DNA of 64,000 bases from Winogradskyella litoriviva (lineage in GTDB: Bacteria > Bacteroidota > Bacteroidia > Flavobacteriales > Flavobacteriaceae). A program made the translations under genes and the position numbers. How positions within the stretch are numbered: the first letter of the stretch is position 1; each line of letters begins with the position of its first letter. Below the pieces are notes generated by a model. That model searched no databases. It worked only from the letters and a program-made list of their open reading frames with translations, and had not been told where the DNA came from. Positions 17,824 to 27,065 of the stretch are shown piece by piece. Location of the stretch: NCBI RefSeq assembly GCF_013249065.1, contig NZ_JABRWQ010000003.1, positions 124,001-188,000 on the forward strand, given 5' to 3'.

Positions 17824-20131
17824 TATCTGTTACTTTTAAATTATCAAAAAGATTTCCATGATAGGAACTTGCAAAAGAAATGTAACCATTACTGACGTCG
17901 TGAGATGCTTTTGTTATGGATTCATTATCAACAAAAACTTCAACGTCTTTATCTTGAAACTTTAGTTTCAATTGGTGCCAAATATTAGAATCAAAATCGA
18001 TAATATTTCCTTTGGTCAACGTTTTCTTATTATACATTAGCTTCCAGTTTCCGTTTTTTTCAATCAAAAATCGATAACCGTTCAAAAAGCTGCCTTTTAC
18101 ACGTCCTCCTAATTCCACATTCCCATCTTTAATATAAACATCTACGCTACAGGTGAAATTCTTCCAATTTACGTCTCCAATTAAAGTGTGCGGTTTTATG
18201 TTTGTTCTTCTGTAAATACGCATCCAATCATAACCAGGTTCTGGTGCAATTTGTTTTAAGCAATTGGTGCCATCTGCTTTTAGAGCGATTTCAAAACTAC
18301 CTTTTTGGTCTGAATGATATTTTGGTAAGTCACCAACTTTTCTATCCTCGTAATCTTCTTTATATGGAAATGGAAATACTTTAGATTCAGGAATCTCATA
18401 CCATCCTTTTTGTTGGCCAGTTGTTGTGGTTAACGAATAGATACTATTGGCATCAAGTTGTATAGTAAACGACCTCTTTTTTGGAACGATACTTACTAAC
18501 TCTACAAATTGATTTTCTGCATCGGATTTCCAAACATAAATCTTGTCGTCTGCTAAGCCCTTTTTAATTTTCACCTCTAAAGTTTCTGTATTTGCAGTAC
18601 AAATAATCATACTCCAATTGGCACTGTTTTTATCTTTTAGAGTCACAACACTTCCTTTATAAGTTGATGCATCAAACAATCCACATGCTCCGTCTAAATA
18701 TTCCCAATTGTGTGGTGTGGAAAATTGCGTAGTATGCGCTGTTGCCCAAATAGTTGGCCAAACTTCATAATAACCGCTCCAAGGTTCATTAGCTTTCATA
18801 GCGCCTGCCTTATCCCAAGTCACCGATTTATATATCGACCCAATAGGTGCCCAAATAAGTGTTTTTGTAATTTTATCTCTAATGTAAAATTTGTTGTACA
18901 ATCGTGCTAAGTTCAGTGCTCCAGCACCATCCCAGTCTTTGCCTGTCCAGCTCCAATCTTCACTTGCCCAAAGCGGTTTTCCTGATTGTTTTGCTTTCTC
19001 TGTGGTTGGACGACCACGACCATCTACCATATTATCGGTAAACTCCCTTCCTGAAACATAATGGTAACCTACTGCTTCAATGACTTCATTGAACGCGCTA
19101 TCTTTTTCTAAATCATTAAATATTTTCCAGTCACCACTGTTATCATCTGGGCCTTGAATTTTTACGTTTTGATAACCACTGGCATCTAAAGTGGGTCTCA
19201 TATAGTTTACCAACCAATTACGATTAGTATCGTTTTCATTTTCGGCTGCAGCTACCCAATCTATGTCTAAATCCCATTGCTTTTTTGCCACATCTAAAAA
19301 TGCTACAAAATACTCAGCGGATTCTTGTGAGTAAATGTTTGGTTTTAGCCATCCAGGAAAACTCCAAGGTAGGTACTCTAGAATCATTTCTGAGTTTCTG
19401 TTTTTGGCTTCTTTCATCAACCAAAACTCATAGCCACGAGATACCGGATTTTTCAATTCTTCTCTCGTAAAAGCATGTGATGGTTCTGATCCACAAGTAG
19501 AATTTTCTCCTCCACCCATTTCAACTTTTAAATGTTGAAAACCAGCACCAAATTTAGGTTTGAATAAAAGGTCTAAAATTTGACTTCTTATAGGGTCTTT
19601 ATAATCATATAATAAATCTGTTGAAGCACCTGCACTAACCGCTCCAATACCTTCAAAAGTTCTACCTGTATCTTTACTGTTTATATTGATTTTGATGATA
19701 CCTTTTTTGGATTTAGAAAACACATGAGGTTGAAATGCTTTTGCAGGGTTTTCTATTTCTCCCATTTCAAACCAAGAAACTTCACTGTGAACTGCACCTC
19801 GATTATTTCCCCAAATGGTGACTTTCCAGAACACACGTTGTCCGTTTTTTAAAGGTGCTCCTGAATACTGTATACTACTAGATTGTGATGAACTGGTTGG
19901 CCCTGAATCCCACAAATCTGGATATTTTAATTTTTCTGGCGAGGTTGCCATTACAATTCTATAACCTCCTTGTTTTGGACTTTTAGCATCACCTATAAAC
20001 GTCCAACTAAAATGCGGTTTATTAATGGTTATGCCTGTTGGGTTAGTTTTCGATTCGCACTTCAAATCCTTCACCTCCGAAGCATAGGAAAACGAACACA
20101 TAAAAACTATAAGACATACTATTTTGTTCAT
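17816..20131 (-). CDS. GH59 galactocerebrosidase-like enzyme fused to a GH78-type N-terminal Fn3 domain
   Basis: A 771-residue exported protein (signal up to FSYAS). Residues of about 20-125 are not GH59: ESKTNPTG, PHFSWTF, DLWDSG and RVFWKVTIWG match the N-terminal fibronectin-like domain of the GH78 rhamnosidases in this locus. From about residue 150, GRTFEGIGAVSAGAS, FGAGFQHLKVEMGGG and YLPWSFPGWLKP define a GH59 barrel. AENEN (near 295-300) and WASEDWSW (Glu391) supply candidate acid/base and nucleophile. Residues of about 580-771 form a LamG-like lectin domain as in galactocerebrosidase. It overlaps the PL38-like gene by 8 bp. Likely a periplasmic beta-galactosidase-type exo-enzyme; the natural substrate is unknown. 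Confidence 0.83.
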   Translation of the reverse strand: MNKIVCLIVFMCSFSYASEVKDLKCESKTNPTGITINKPHFSWTFIGDAKSPKQGGYRIVMATSPEKLKYPDLWDSGPTSSSQSSSIQYSGAPLKNGQRVFWKVTIWGNNRGAVHSEVSWFEMGEIENPAKAFQPHVFSKSKKGIIKININSKDTGRTFEGIGAVSAGASTDLLYDYKDPIRSQILDLLFKPKFGAGFQHLKVEMGGGENSTCGSEPSHAFTREELKNPVSRGYEFWLMKEAKNRNSEMILEYLPWSFPGWLKPNIYSQESAEYFVAFLDVAKKQWDLDIDWVAAAENENDTNRNWLVNYMRPTLDASGYQNVKIQGPDDNSGDWKIFNDLEKDSAFNEVIEAVGYHYVSGREFTDNMVDGRGRPTTEKAKQSGKPLWASEDWSWTGKDWDGAGALNLARLYNKFYIRDKITKTLIWAPIGSIYKSVTWDKAGAMKANEPWSGYYEVWPTIWATAHTTQFSTPHNWEYLDGACGLFDASTYKGSVVTLKDKNSANWSMIICTANTETLEVKIKKGLADDKIYVWKSDAENQFVELVSIVPKKRSFTIQLDANSIYSLTTTTGQQKGWYEIPESKVFPFPYKEDYEDRKVGDLPKYHSDQKGSFEIALKADGTNCLKQIAPEPGYDWMRIYRRTNIKPHTLIGDVNWKNFTCSVDVYIKDGNVELGGRVKGSFLNGYRFLIEKNGNWKLMYNKKTLTKGNIIDFDSNIWHQLKLKFQDKDVEVFVDNESITKASHDVSNGYISFASSYHGNLFDNLKVTDND

Positions 20132-20197
20132 TACACCAATACTTTTTTATAATTGAAAACGACGCATTACTTACTAATTTTTAGAGTATGAAAATTT

Positions 20198-20218
20198 GAA
20201 ACAATCGTTAATTGTTTC
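20198..20218 (-). terminator. Short hairpin after GH2 and the small ORF, possible terminator or attenuator
   Basis: Perfect 8-bp arms GAAACAAT / ATTGTTTC with a 5-nt loop. On the minus strand it is followed by AAATTTTC, a weak U-run. It lies between the 26-codon ORF at 20233-20313 and the GH59 start. No new operator is seen before GH59, so it may reduce rather than end transcription into the downstream genes. Confidence 0.4.
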
Positions 20219-20232
20219 TTCCTATTTTAAAT

Positions 20233-20313
20233 TCAATCTTTATTACAACTAAACATTAATAGTAGAAAATTAAACACTAATAAAACTCCCATCGCAATTA
20301 ATATATTTATCAT
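20233..20313 (-). CDS. Tiny lipoprotein-like membrane peptide, 26 residues (candidate small ORF)
   Basis: ATG at 20311-20313 and TGA at 20233-20235 give a 26-residue peptide: MINILIAMGV, then a leucine/phenylalanine-rich core, then LLLMFSCNKD. It consists almost wholly of one hydrophobic helix ending in a lipobox-like MFSC three residues before the stop. It starts 27 bp after the GH2 stop and is followed by a hairpin 15 bp beyond its own stop, as expected for the end of an expressed segment. No function can be assigned. A chance ORF in AT-rich DNA is possible, but the intact signal-peptide composition argues for a real membrane-inserted or lipidated micropeptide. Confidence 0.4.
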   Translation of the reverse strand: MINILIAMGVLLVFNFLLLMFSCNKD

Positions 20314-20339
20314 ATCAACTATTTTTAAAACTTTTTTAA

Positions 20340-23300
20340 TTAATCCACAAACAACTCATCTATAAAAGGACCGCTTTTACCTGTAGTTTCTAACTTAATA
20401 CTGTTTGCACCCGATTTAAAAAACACTTTTGCATTTACAAATTTCCAATTCTGCACCCAACCTCCTGTTGGTAAAAATTCAAACGTTTTTATATATTCAT
20501 CATTTACAAATAGTTTCATTGGATAGGTTTTATAAGCATCATTATGCATATATCTAAATCTAATCGCATACGTTTTTCCTTCACCATCGTTTTCTTTGTA
20601 AAACATAATAGCTCCTTCGTTGCCATTAAATCTTACAAAACCTGTACCTTTAAAATGATGAGCTTTATCACTAACTTCTGCTTCTCCCGTAAGTATGGCT
20701 TCTTCGGCAGCTATATTGACACCTCTACCTTTCCACATATCTTTAGAATGTTCGTCGCCCCAAAATAAACCTTCATTTTTACCAAAGTTTTCTTCCATTG
20801 TTATAATAGTCTTGCCGTTTTGTTTAACTGCGACTTTTACTGTGCTACCGTCTAAAACTTCAAAAGCGCCTTTATAAATTGTACCTTTTGTTTCAGGATT
20901 ATCGCCATTGACTGTATATAGAATTTCTAAATCATCAACATTTGAATTTCCTAAAACCTGAATCTGTTTGGCGTCAATGGTGATTGTATTTGAAGTATAT
21001 AATGCTTTATCTCCTAAAATTGAAGCTGTGATAATTGATGCCGATTTTGCATTGGGTAATTCTCTTAGGAATAGTCTTGTTTTCCCAAAAAACATGGCTC
21101 TAAAATCAGACTTTGTTCTGCTGATAGGATCAATAGGATTTCCATTTTCCATGGAAATTTTCTTTACATCACCTTGAATATTATAGTAAACTCTGTTTTC
21201 TCCGTAAGGGTATAAATTATTGTTTTCGTCTAAACTTTCTGAAGTGATGATATAGCTTGTGGTAAACGAATCTTCAGCATCTAACTTTTGAATACTTGTT
21301 TTTAATTTTGAGGGTTGTTTACTCGTTGAAAAAGCTGTCCTCTTTACTTCTTTTCCATCTATATAAGCTACCGCTTCTAGTATTCCTTCTTCATAAGGCA
21401 CTAGCCATTCGCATTGCATTTCGTTCCAAACCATTCCTGGTTTATCTTTACCTAAAGATTTACCGTTTAAAAACAATTCGACTTCATCTGCATTAGAATA
21501 GACCCAAACCGGAATAACCGTTCCCTTTTTCATTCTTGGATGCGTCCAATGTGGTAACATATGAATCATAGGTTCTTTTGTCCATTGACTTTGATAGAAA
21601 TAGAATAAATCTTTTTTGAATCCAGCCACATCTAAAACGCCTCCCATAAACAAATTGAACGGTAATCCACCGTGTGCTAAACCTGCTTCTCCGTAATAAT
21701 CGAAACCTGTCCAACGGAAATGACCACTATGCCATGGGTTATCTCTCATGACTTCCCAATATTTTCTTGCTGAAACTCTTACTGTAGCATTATCGTACGA
21801 CGAATTGAAACTTTGTTTTCTGTTCCTCCAATTTTTAGGATTGATTCCTTCGTAAAAAAAGATTTCTTTTTCAGTTAAGTTTGGTAATTCGTAAGTACCG
21901 GGCAACTCATTATCGCGCCACCATGTTTGTGTTCTGTAATACCCACGTGTTTGCCAAGTATGTGGTGCTTCTGTGGAAATAAATGGTTTATCTAATTTTT
22001 TCCCATTCATCCCATCTATAAACGAATTGGTTTCAGAACCTCCATTGACACCAGTAATATCCATATCATCTGGATTTCCTGCACCAGATGTAAATAATCG
22101 TGTTGGGTCTAATCGTTTACCAAATTTCACCAATTCCGACGCCACATCGCTATGTGTTTCATTGCCTAAACTCCAGACAAAAATACTTGGGTGATTTCTA
22201 TCTCTGGTTATCCATTCTTTTACATCGCGTTGCCACCATTCATCAAAAGCTTGTTTACCATAATCTTGAGGTGCTTTTTTGTGCCAACCATCAAAAATTT
22301 CGTCCATTACCAGCAACCCAATTTCATCACAGATATCGTAAAACATTGGTGGTGTTGGGTTGTGTGATGGACGGATAGCATTAATACCCATGTCTTTTAA
22401 GGATTGAAGTTTCCAACGTAATAGTGGTTTTGTCCAGGCACCTCCAACTGGACCTCCTTCCCAATGTTCACAAACGCCTTTTAATTTTATGTTTTCTCCG
22501 TTTAACCAAAAACCTGTTTCAGTATTCCATTCTACGGTTTTAAAACCAAAATTGGTTTCAACTTCATCAATGACTTTTTTACCATCTAAAATTTGAGTTA
22601 CGGCTCTGTATACATTTGGTGTTTCTGGACTCCATAATTTTGGTGTTTTCACTTCAAATTGATAGGTTGGATTGGATATTTTTAGTTTCTCACATTTTTT
22701 GATTAATTCCTTTCCATCAGGAGAAAACAATTTTACTTCATATTTTAAACCTTTCAATTTTCCATTAATTTCTGCATCTATATTTACAGTTGCGTTTTGA
22801 TCAGAAATGGAAGGTGTTTTAATAAAAATACTGTTTGGTTTAAAATGCGTTGGGTTAACTTCTATTAGTTTTACTTGTGCATATATTCCGCATGGATGAT
22901 ACCAACGTGCTGAAGGCTCTAAACTATTATCTACTCTAACAGCAAATGTATTTTCTCCAGCTTTTAAATACTTAGAAATATCGTATCTAAAACTGATATA
23001 GCCATAAGGTCTTTTGTCTAAATAATTACCATTTATCCAAACCTCACTATTCATGTAAACCCCATCAAAATTGATGTAAGTGATGTTAGAAAGATTGGCT
23101 TTATTGACATTGAAAGATTTACGATACCAACCAATACCACCATCGTGATAACCACCACCTTGACCTTGGTCTCCACCTTTCCGTACGCCTTTTTCGAAAG
23201 ACCAATCGTGTGGCACGTTTAAGGTTGTCCATGAGGTATCATCGAAATTTTCTTTTGAAAAATTGGGATTATCCTCTAATATAAAATTCCAATTATTATT

Positions 23301-23378
23301 GAAATTAGTAATTTTTCGTTGCGCATATCCATTAGAAATCGTTAATGAGAAGAATAAGAAAACGAGAATGTTTTTCAT
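20340..23378 (-). CDS. GH2 glycoside hydrolase (beta-galactosidase/beta-glucuronidase type) with C-terminal CBM-like domain
   Basis: A 1012-residue enzyme counted from the ATG at 23376-23378. This start is preferred over one 48 bp upstream because it directly gives a clean signal peptide (MKNILVFLFFSLTISNGYAQ) and because the promoter -7 box at 23408-23415 would put the upstream ATG before the transcript start. Domains in order: sugar-binding jelly roll, Ig-like domain, GH2 TIM barrel with acid/base Glu407 (SLGNETH) and nucleophile Glu470 (ISTEAPH), further Ig-like domains including a chitobiase-like strand (LYTVNGDNPETKGT), and a final CBM6/35-like domain (residues of about 880-1012). First gene of the long unit 6641-23378. 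Exact sugar specificity is not readable. Confidence 0.92.
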   Translation of the reverse strand: MKNILVFLFFSLTISNGYAQRKITNFNNNWNFILEDNPNFSKENFDDTSWTTLNVPHDWSFEKGVRKGGDQGQGGGYHDGGIGWYRKSFNVNKANLSNITYINFDGVYMNSEVWINGNYLDKRPYGYISFRYDISKYLKAGENTFAVRVDNSLEPSARWYHPCGIYAQVKLIEVNPTHFKPNSIFIKTPSISDQNATVNIDAEINGKLKGLKYEVKLFSPDGKELIKKCEKLKISNPTYQFEVKTPKLWSPETPNVYRAVTQILDGKKVIDEVETNFGFKTVEWNTETGFWLNGENIKLKGVCEHWEGGPVGGAWTKPLLRWKLQSLKDMGINAIRPSHNPTPPMFYDICDEIGLLVMDEIFDGWHKKAPQDYGKQAFDEWWQRDVKEWITRDRNHPSIFVWSLGNETHSDVASELVKFGKRLDPTRLFTSGAGNPDDMDITGVNGGSETNSFIDGMNGKKLDKPFISTEAPHTWQTRGYYRTQTWWRDNELPGTYELPNLTEKEIFFYEGINPKNWRNRKQSFNSSYDNATVRVSARKYWEVMRDNPWHSGHFRWTGFDYYGEAGLAHGGLPFNLFMGGVLDVAGFKKDLFYFYQSQWTKEPMIHMLPHWTHPRMKKGTVIPVWVYSNADEVELFLNGKSLGKDKPGMVWNEMQCEWLVPYEEGILEAVAYIDGKEVKRTAFSTSKQPSKLKTSIQKLDAEDSFTTSYIITSESLDENNNLYPYGENRVYYNIQGDVKKISMENGNPIDPISRTKSDFRAMFFGKTRLFLRELPNAKSASIITASILGDKALYTSNTITIDAKQIQVLGNSNVDDLEILYTVNGDNPETKGTIYKGAFEVLDGSTVKVAVKQNGKTIITMEENFGKNEGLFWGDEHSKDMWKGRGVNIAAEEAILTGEAEVSDKAHHFKGTGFVRFNGNEGAIMFYKENDGEGKTYAIRFRYMHNDAYKTYPMKLFVNDEYIKTFEFLPTGGWVQNWKFVNAKVFFKSGANSIKLETTGKSGPFIDELFVD

Positions 23379-23407
23379 TGTTTGCGCTGTAATGGACATG
23401 ACTAAAA

Positions 23408-23452
23408 CAAACTTAACAAATAACAAGTTTGATATAATCCTGTTCTATCCTG
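23408..23452 (-). promoter_or_regulatory. Locus operator O2 with -7 box, upstream of GH2
   Basis: On the coding strand, CAGGATA-GAA-CAGGATT (23452-23436), 20 nt, then TAAGTTTG (23415-23408), a perfect TAnnTTTG -7 element. The predicted leader to the GH2 ATG is only about 20 nt. This is the best-conserved of the nine sites and controls the longest unit. Confidence 0.82.
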
Positions 23453-23558
23453 TTGTATCAAGATTAATTATAGAAAACCATACAACGCAATTAATAAAGA
23501 ATTCGAGATTTTAATTTAAGTAAGAATATTTTATAATCTTTATAGGCATACAACTCTA

Positions 23559-25016
23559 TCACTGTCCCTTTTCTCTAGGTATATCGTTCTGTAAAAAAGG
23601 AGCTGAGTTTCTAGGAAATTGAGTTTCTATAAATGTTTTCATTCTTTTTTCTACAGAAGCATATTCTGGAACTCCAGATAAGTTTTTAAAAGACAACAAA
23701 CTATTTTTATGCTCATATAATTCAGAAGTAAAAACCTCGTGAGTTTTTGAATTTCTCCATTCGGTATATCGCCAATTACCATCTGTGACTGTACATCCCA
23801 TAATTTTGGTTCCTCTAGGGTAAACACTTGTAGCGAATTGATCCCATTCCAAACTAGGGAAATCAATAATAGGTAATAAACTTTTTCCATCAGATACTGG
23901 ACCTTTTAGATTACATAATTCGACTAAAGTTGAAAAAATATCAACATTTTCTACTAAAGCATTTGAGGTTACTCCAAACTTTCTATTTTTATAACCTGTC
24001 TCTCTACTAATAATTAATGGCACTCTAACATCTATTTCTAAATTTGAATGCTTACACCAAGCTCCATATTCGCCAATTTTATACCCATGGTCGCTCATAA
24101 AAATAACAACAGTATTTTTGCGTAAATCTAAATCTTCTAAAGTTTGCATCACTTTTCCTACTTGAGCATCAATAAAACTAACTGAAGCATGATATCCATG
24201 AATTAAAGTTCTAGTTAAGTCATCATCTAATTCGCCATTTTTTGGAATACCATAATAGCTTTTTAATTCTCCCCAATTACTTAAAGCCAAACGATACATA
24301 CCTGCTGGTTTTTCTTTAGAAGGTATTTCAAAATCACTCTTATCATACAAATCCCAATATTGTTTGGGTGCATTAAAGGGCAAATGTGGCTTACTTAAAC
24401 CTACAAACATTAAAAATTTTTCGTCTTTTATTTTGTTTAGAGTTTCAATAGCATTCTTAGCTACTCTCCCATCTTTATAGGCTTCATCCTCTACATCTGC
24501 ATCTTCAAAAGCTGGGCCTTTTAATGGTTTTACACCTTCGGCTTTTAATCGCTCCATTAATGCTATATTTTCTGGTTTTACATAAGAATTTTTTTCTTTA
24601 GGAAAATGAGTTGTCCAACTAGTTTTATCATCCATCGTATGATGATAAACTTTACCTATACTTATAGTTTGGTATCCATTTTCTTTGAATAATTGTGGCA
24701 TGGTTACCACATCTTTATGTACTTTACGAAGTGGTGTAAAAATACTATAAATACCTAAGGTTTCTGGTCGTAATCCAGTTAAAGTACTCATTCTTGACGG
24801 TGCACAAATGGCTTGCTGCGTGTAAGCTTTATTGAACAAAACACCTTCAGATGCCAATTTATCTATGTTTGGTGTTATTGCAGTTGTACTTCCGTAGCAA
24901 CCTAATTCTGCTCTTAAATCATCTACATAAAAAATTAATACATTCGGTTTTTCTTTTTGAGCAGAAACTGATGTGTAAGCACATAGTATGAGAAGTAAAC
25001 CTATAATTTTTTTCAT
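23559..25016 (-). CDS. S1 family sulfatase (iduronate-2-sulfatase-like), exported
   Basis: A 485-residue sulfatase from the ATG at 25014-25016, chosen because it opens a standard signal peptide ([20 protein letters not shown]); an in-frame ATG 12 bp upstream is possible. Unlike most sulfatases here it has a type I signal, so it should be soluble rather than lipid-anchored. The metal site is [14 protein letters not shown], the maturation motif CAPSR at Cys71 (then [11 protein letters not shown]), and the second metal site [17 protein letters not shown]. The layout is that of iduronate-2-sulfatase-like enzymes. It is the last gene of the unit starting with two GH78 genes; the next operator (O2) lies about 110 bp beyond its stop. 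Confidence 0.92.
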   Translation of the reverse strand: MKKIIGLLLILCAYTSVSAQKEKPNVLIFYVDDLRAELGCYGSTTAITPNIDKLASEGVLFNKAYTQQAICAPSRMSTLTGLRPETLGIYSIFTPLRKVHKDVVTMPQLFKENGYQTISIGKVYHHTMDDKTSWTTHFPKEKNSYVKPENIALMERLKAEGVKPLKGPAFEDADVEDEAYKDGRVAKNAIETLNKIKDEKFLMFVGLSKPHLPFNAPKQYWDLYDKSDFEIPSKEKPAGMYRLALSNWGELKSYYGIPKNGELDDDLTRTLIHGYHASVSFIDAQVGKVMQTLEDLDLRKNTVVIFMSDHGYKIGEYGAWCKHSNLEIDVRVPLIISRETGYKNRKFGVTSNALVENVDIFSTLVELCNLKGPVSDGKSLLPIIDFPSLEWDQFATSVYPRGTKIMGCTVTDGNWRYTEWRNSKTHEVFTSELYEHKNSLLSFKNLSGVPEYASVEKRMKTFIETQFPRNSAPFLQNDIPREKGQ

Positions 25017-25052
25017 TTTTATAACCATTGTCTTATTCGATATTGATTCGTA

Positions 25053-27056
25053 TTACTTTTCTATATAATTTATTAAGATGCTTTTAACATCATCTACTGT
25101 ACCTTGCTTTAAACCGTTGTTGACATTAGCTCCAGTAATCCAATATAATATCATACCGGCATCTGAACAATCCCATTTTCCTTTTTGAAACTTAACCACA
25201 TCATCAACCTCAGCCATTTTTCCATACAACCATACTTGTTGTAGTCTTGGGTCTTTATGATCTCTAGCCCAATCCCATTTGGCAATATCGACTTTCAAAT
25301 TAATATTCTGGTCAGGAATTCTAACTTCTTCAACGCCAAAATCTAGTATTTTCTGCCATGTATAAAAATCCCCTGCATCATCGTTAGCAGGATGATGCGT
25401 TATCACTTTCACATATTTATGTTTGTCTTTAGAACTCGCATTAAGGGCAAAGCCTATAATATCTGGCTCGCCAGCTTCAATAATCCAAAGTGGATTTTCC
25501 GCTGTTGATACGTTGATGGCTTTTGCCAAATCTTTAATGGTTTCATCCATATTCCACTTAGCATCCAAAAATTTCAGCCCCTCAAATCCGCCCCAACGTC
25601 TTGCTGTAACATCGCAAACACTTTGCATAAGGGCATGTCTTTCAATTTCAGCTTTTTCAGAAATTCTATTGACACGAACAATATCACAACTATGTGAATA
25701 ATGTACTAATTGACTTTCTAAACCTGAAGCTCGTAATAATGCCAAAGAAATGGCAGTGCCACCAAGGTCGTCAGGATCTGGCGAGTTACCGTCGGCAACA
25801 ACAGCAATACGACCTTTAGGCGCTTTAATTTCAGGTGCATTATTTCGCACAACCTTTAATGTCCCATCAAATGGTGTTGTTATAACGTCTTTTCCTTTAC
25901 CAACTGGCGCAAAAATAATACCCGACCAACGTGCTCTTGCCCATTCTTTTCCGTCAGCACTTCCAATTTTAGCAACTACTGTAATTTTATCGCCTTTTTT
26001 AAGCTTTACATTTCCCCAAAGGCCATTGTTGTTTTCGCCTTCTTCAAATACGTCTTTAGTTAATGGTGGCTTAAACGTTCCTAATTTTTTATCGTTTATT
26101 AATATTTTAAACTCCGATTGTCCATCATTTTCTCCCACACCAACAAATACCAAATCATAATTTCCATTTTTAAATGTAAAAGGCGTTGTTGTTTCTGCTT
26201 GTTTTTGTTTATTAGGATTAATACCAAGCCATTTGCCACCAGCATGCTTGTAAAATCCCATGCCTTTTATTGGAAAATCATCGATAGGTAAGGTCTTATT
26301 TTCAATGTTAGATGCTGCAATTTGTTTATAATAGGATTGCATAGGCCAAAGCGTAGTGACTTTTAACCCTTCATCTTTTGGTATGTATGTGCTGTCCTTG
26401 GTTAGAATAAATTTATCGAACTCAAAACCATCCTCGCGCATACTAAATTGTATGTCATGAATTCCCGCTTTTTCAATATCTAAATAGATTTCTTTTGATA
26501 CACCACAATGTTTCTCTTTTGTGCGTTGTTTGCTTTCCCATGTCCATTTATGTTTTCCTTCGCACCATTGCATACGTTGCCCATGTTCTGGCCACTCACC
26601 ATTTAACCCAACGTGTACTCCATTATCTTCACTTCCTGCACTGAAAGCGCGTACCCAAACGTAATAGCGTCCTGGATTATTTATTCTGACTTTATAATGC
26701 AAAACGCCTAATTCACCTGCTTTATTAGAGAAATTTTCTCCTTGAGTGAGCTTATCGGAATGTGTGACTCTCGTATCTGGTAATATTTCAATATAAGCGG
26801 CATTACTTGCACCTGAATGATGTTGCGTATCGTCATCTCGACCAACATGAGACACAGCGTCTTTGGACGTGATATACCATTGTCTAATTTCTGATTTACT
26901 TTGCTTATTAAAGTATTCAGCTTCAACGGCTACCATGCCATTATTTTCCATAAAAATAACATCGTTATCAACAATTGGTCTAGTGAAATTTGTCGATTGG
27001 GCATTTAAAAATAAATTTGATACTAGAAGTAAACAGGTTACAAATTTTAGGTTCAT
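25053..27056 (-). CDS. CBM-containing protein with a nucleoside-hydrolase-like C-terminal domain
   Basis: A 667-residue exported protein (signal up to FLNAQ). The N-terminal 200 residues are a CBM-like sandwich (MVAVEAEYFNK, GRYYVWVRAFSAG, FEFDKFILTKDSTY), similar to domains at the ends of GH115 and agarases. Residues of about 270-390 form a second sandwich (DNGLWGNVKLKKGDKI-like). From about residue 415, RIAVVADGNSPDPDDLGGT resembles the Asp-rich calcium site of inosine-uridine nucleoside hydrolases, with ITHHPANDDAGDFYTW further on, as in Sde182-type nucleoside-hydrolase-like domains. Such a fold in a sulfated-glycan locus probably acts on a glycosyl bond or a modified sugar, not on nucleosides; no reaction can be assigned. 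It lies between GH78 (9 bp) and a sulfatase. Confidence 0.75.
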   Translation of the reverse strand: MNLKFVTCLLLVSNLFLNAQSTNFTRPIVDNDVIFMENNGMVAVEAEYFNKQSKSEIRQWYITSKDAVSHVGRDDDTQHHSGASNAAYIEILPDTRVTHSDKLTQGENFSNKAGELGVLHYKVRINNPGRYYVWVRAFSAGSEDNGVHVGLNGEWPEHGQRMQWCEGKHKWTWESKQRTKEKHCGVSKEIYLDIEKAGIHDIQFSMREDGFEFDKFILTKDSTYIPKDEGLKVTTLWPMQSYYKQIAASNIENKTLPIDDFPIKGMGFYKHAGGKWLGINPNKQKQAETTTPFTFKNGNYDLVFVGVGENDGQSEFKILINDKKLGTFKPPLTKDVFEEGENNNGLWGNVKLKKGDKITVVAKIGSADGKEWARARWSGIIFAPVGKGKDVITTPFDGTLKVVRNNAPEIKAPKGRIAVVADGNSPDPDDLGGTAISLALLRASGLESQLVHYSHSCDIVRVNRISEKAEIERHALMQSVCDVTARRWGGFEGLKFLDAKWNMDETIKDLAKAINVSTAENPLWIIEAGEPDIIGFALNASSKDKHKYVKVITHHPANDDAGDFYTWQKILDFGVEEVRIPDQNINLKVDIAKWDWARDHKDPRLQQVWLYGKMAEVDDVVKFQKGKWDCSDAGMILYWITGANVNNGLKQGTVDDVKSILINYIEK

Positions 27057-27065
27057 TTTTTCAAC

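Noticed and set aside
21493..21714. Minus-strand 73-codon frame inside the GH2 gene, and a similar 79-codon one at 23651-23890.
   Set aside because: Out-of-frame shadows of the GH2 and sulfatase coding sequences.
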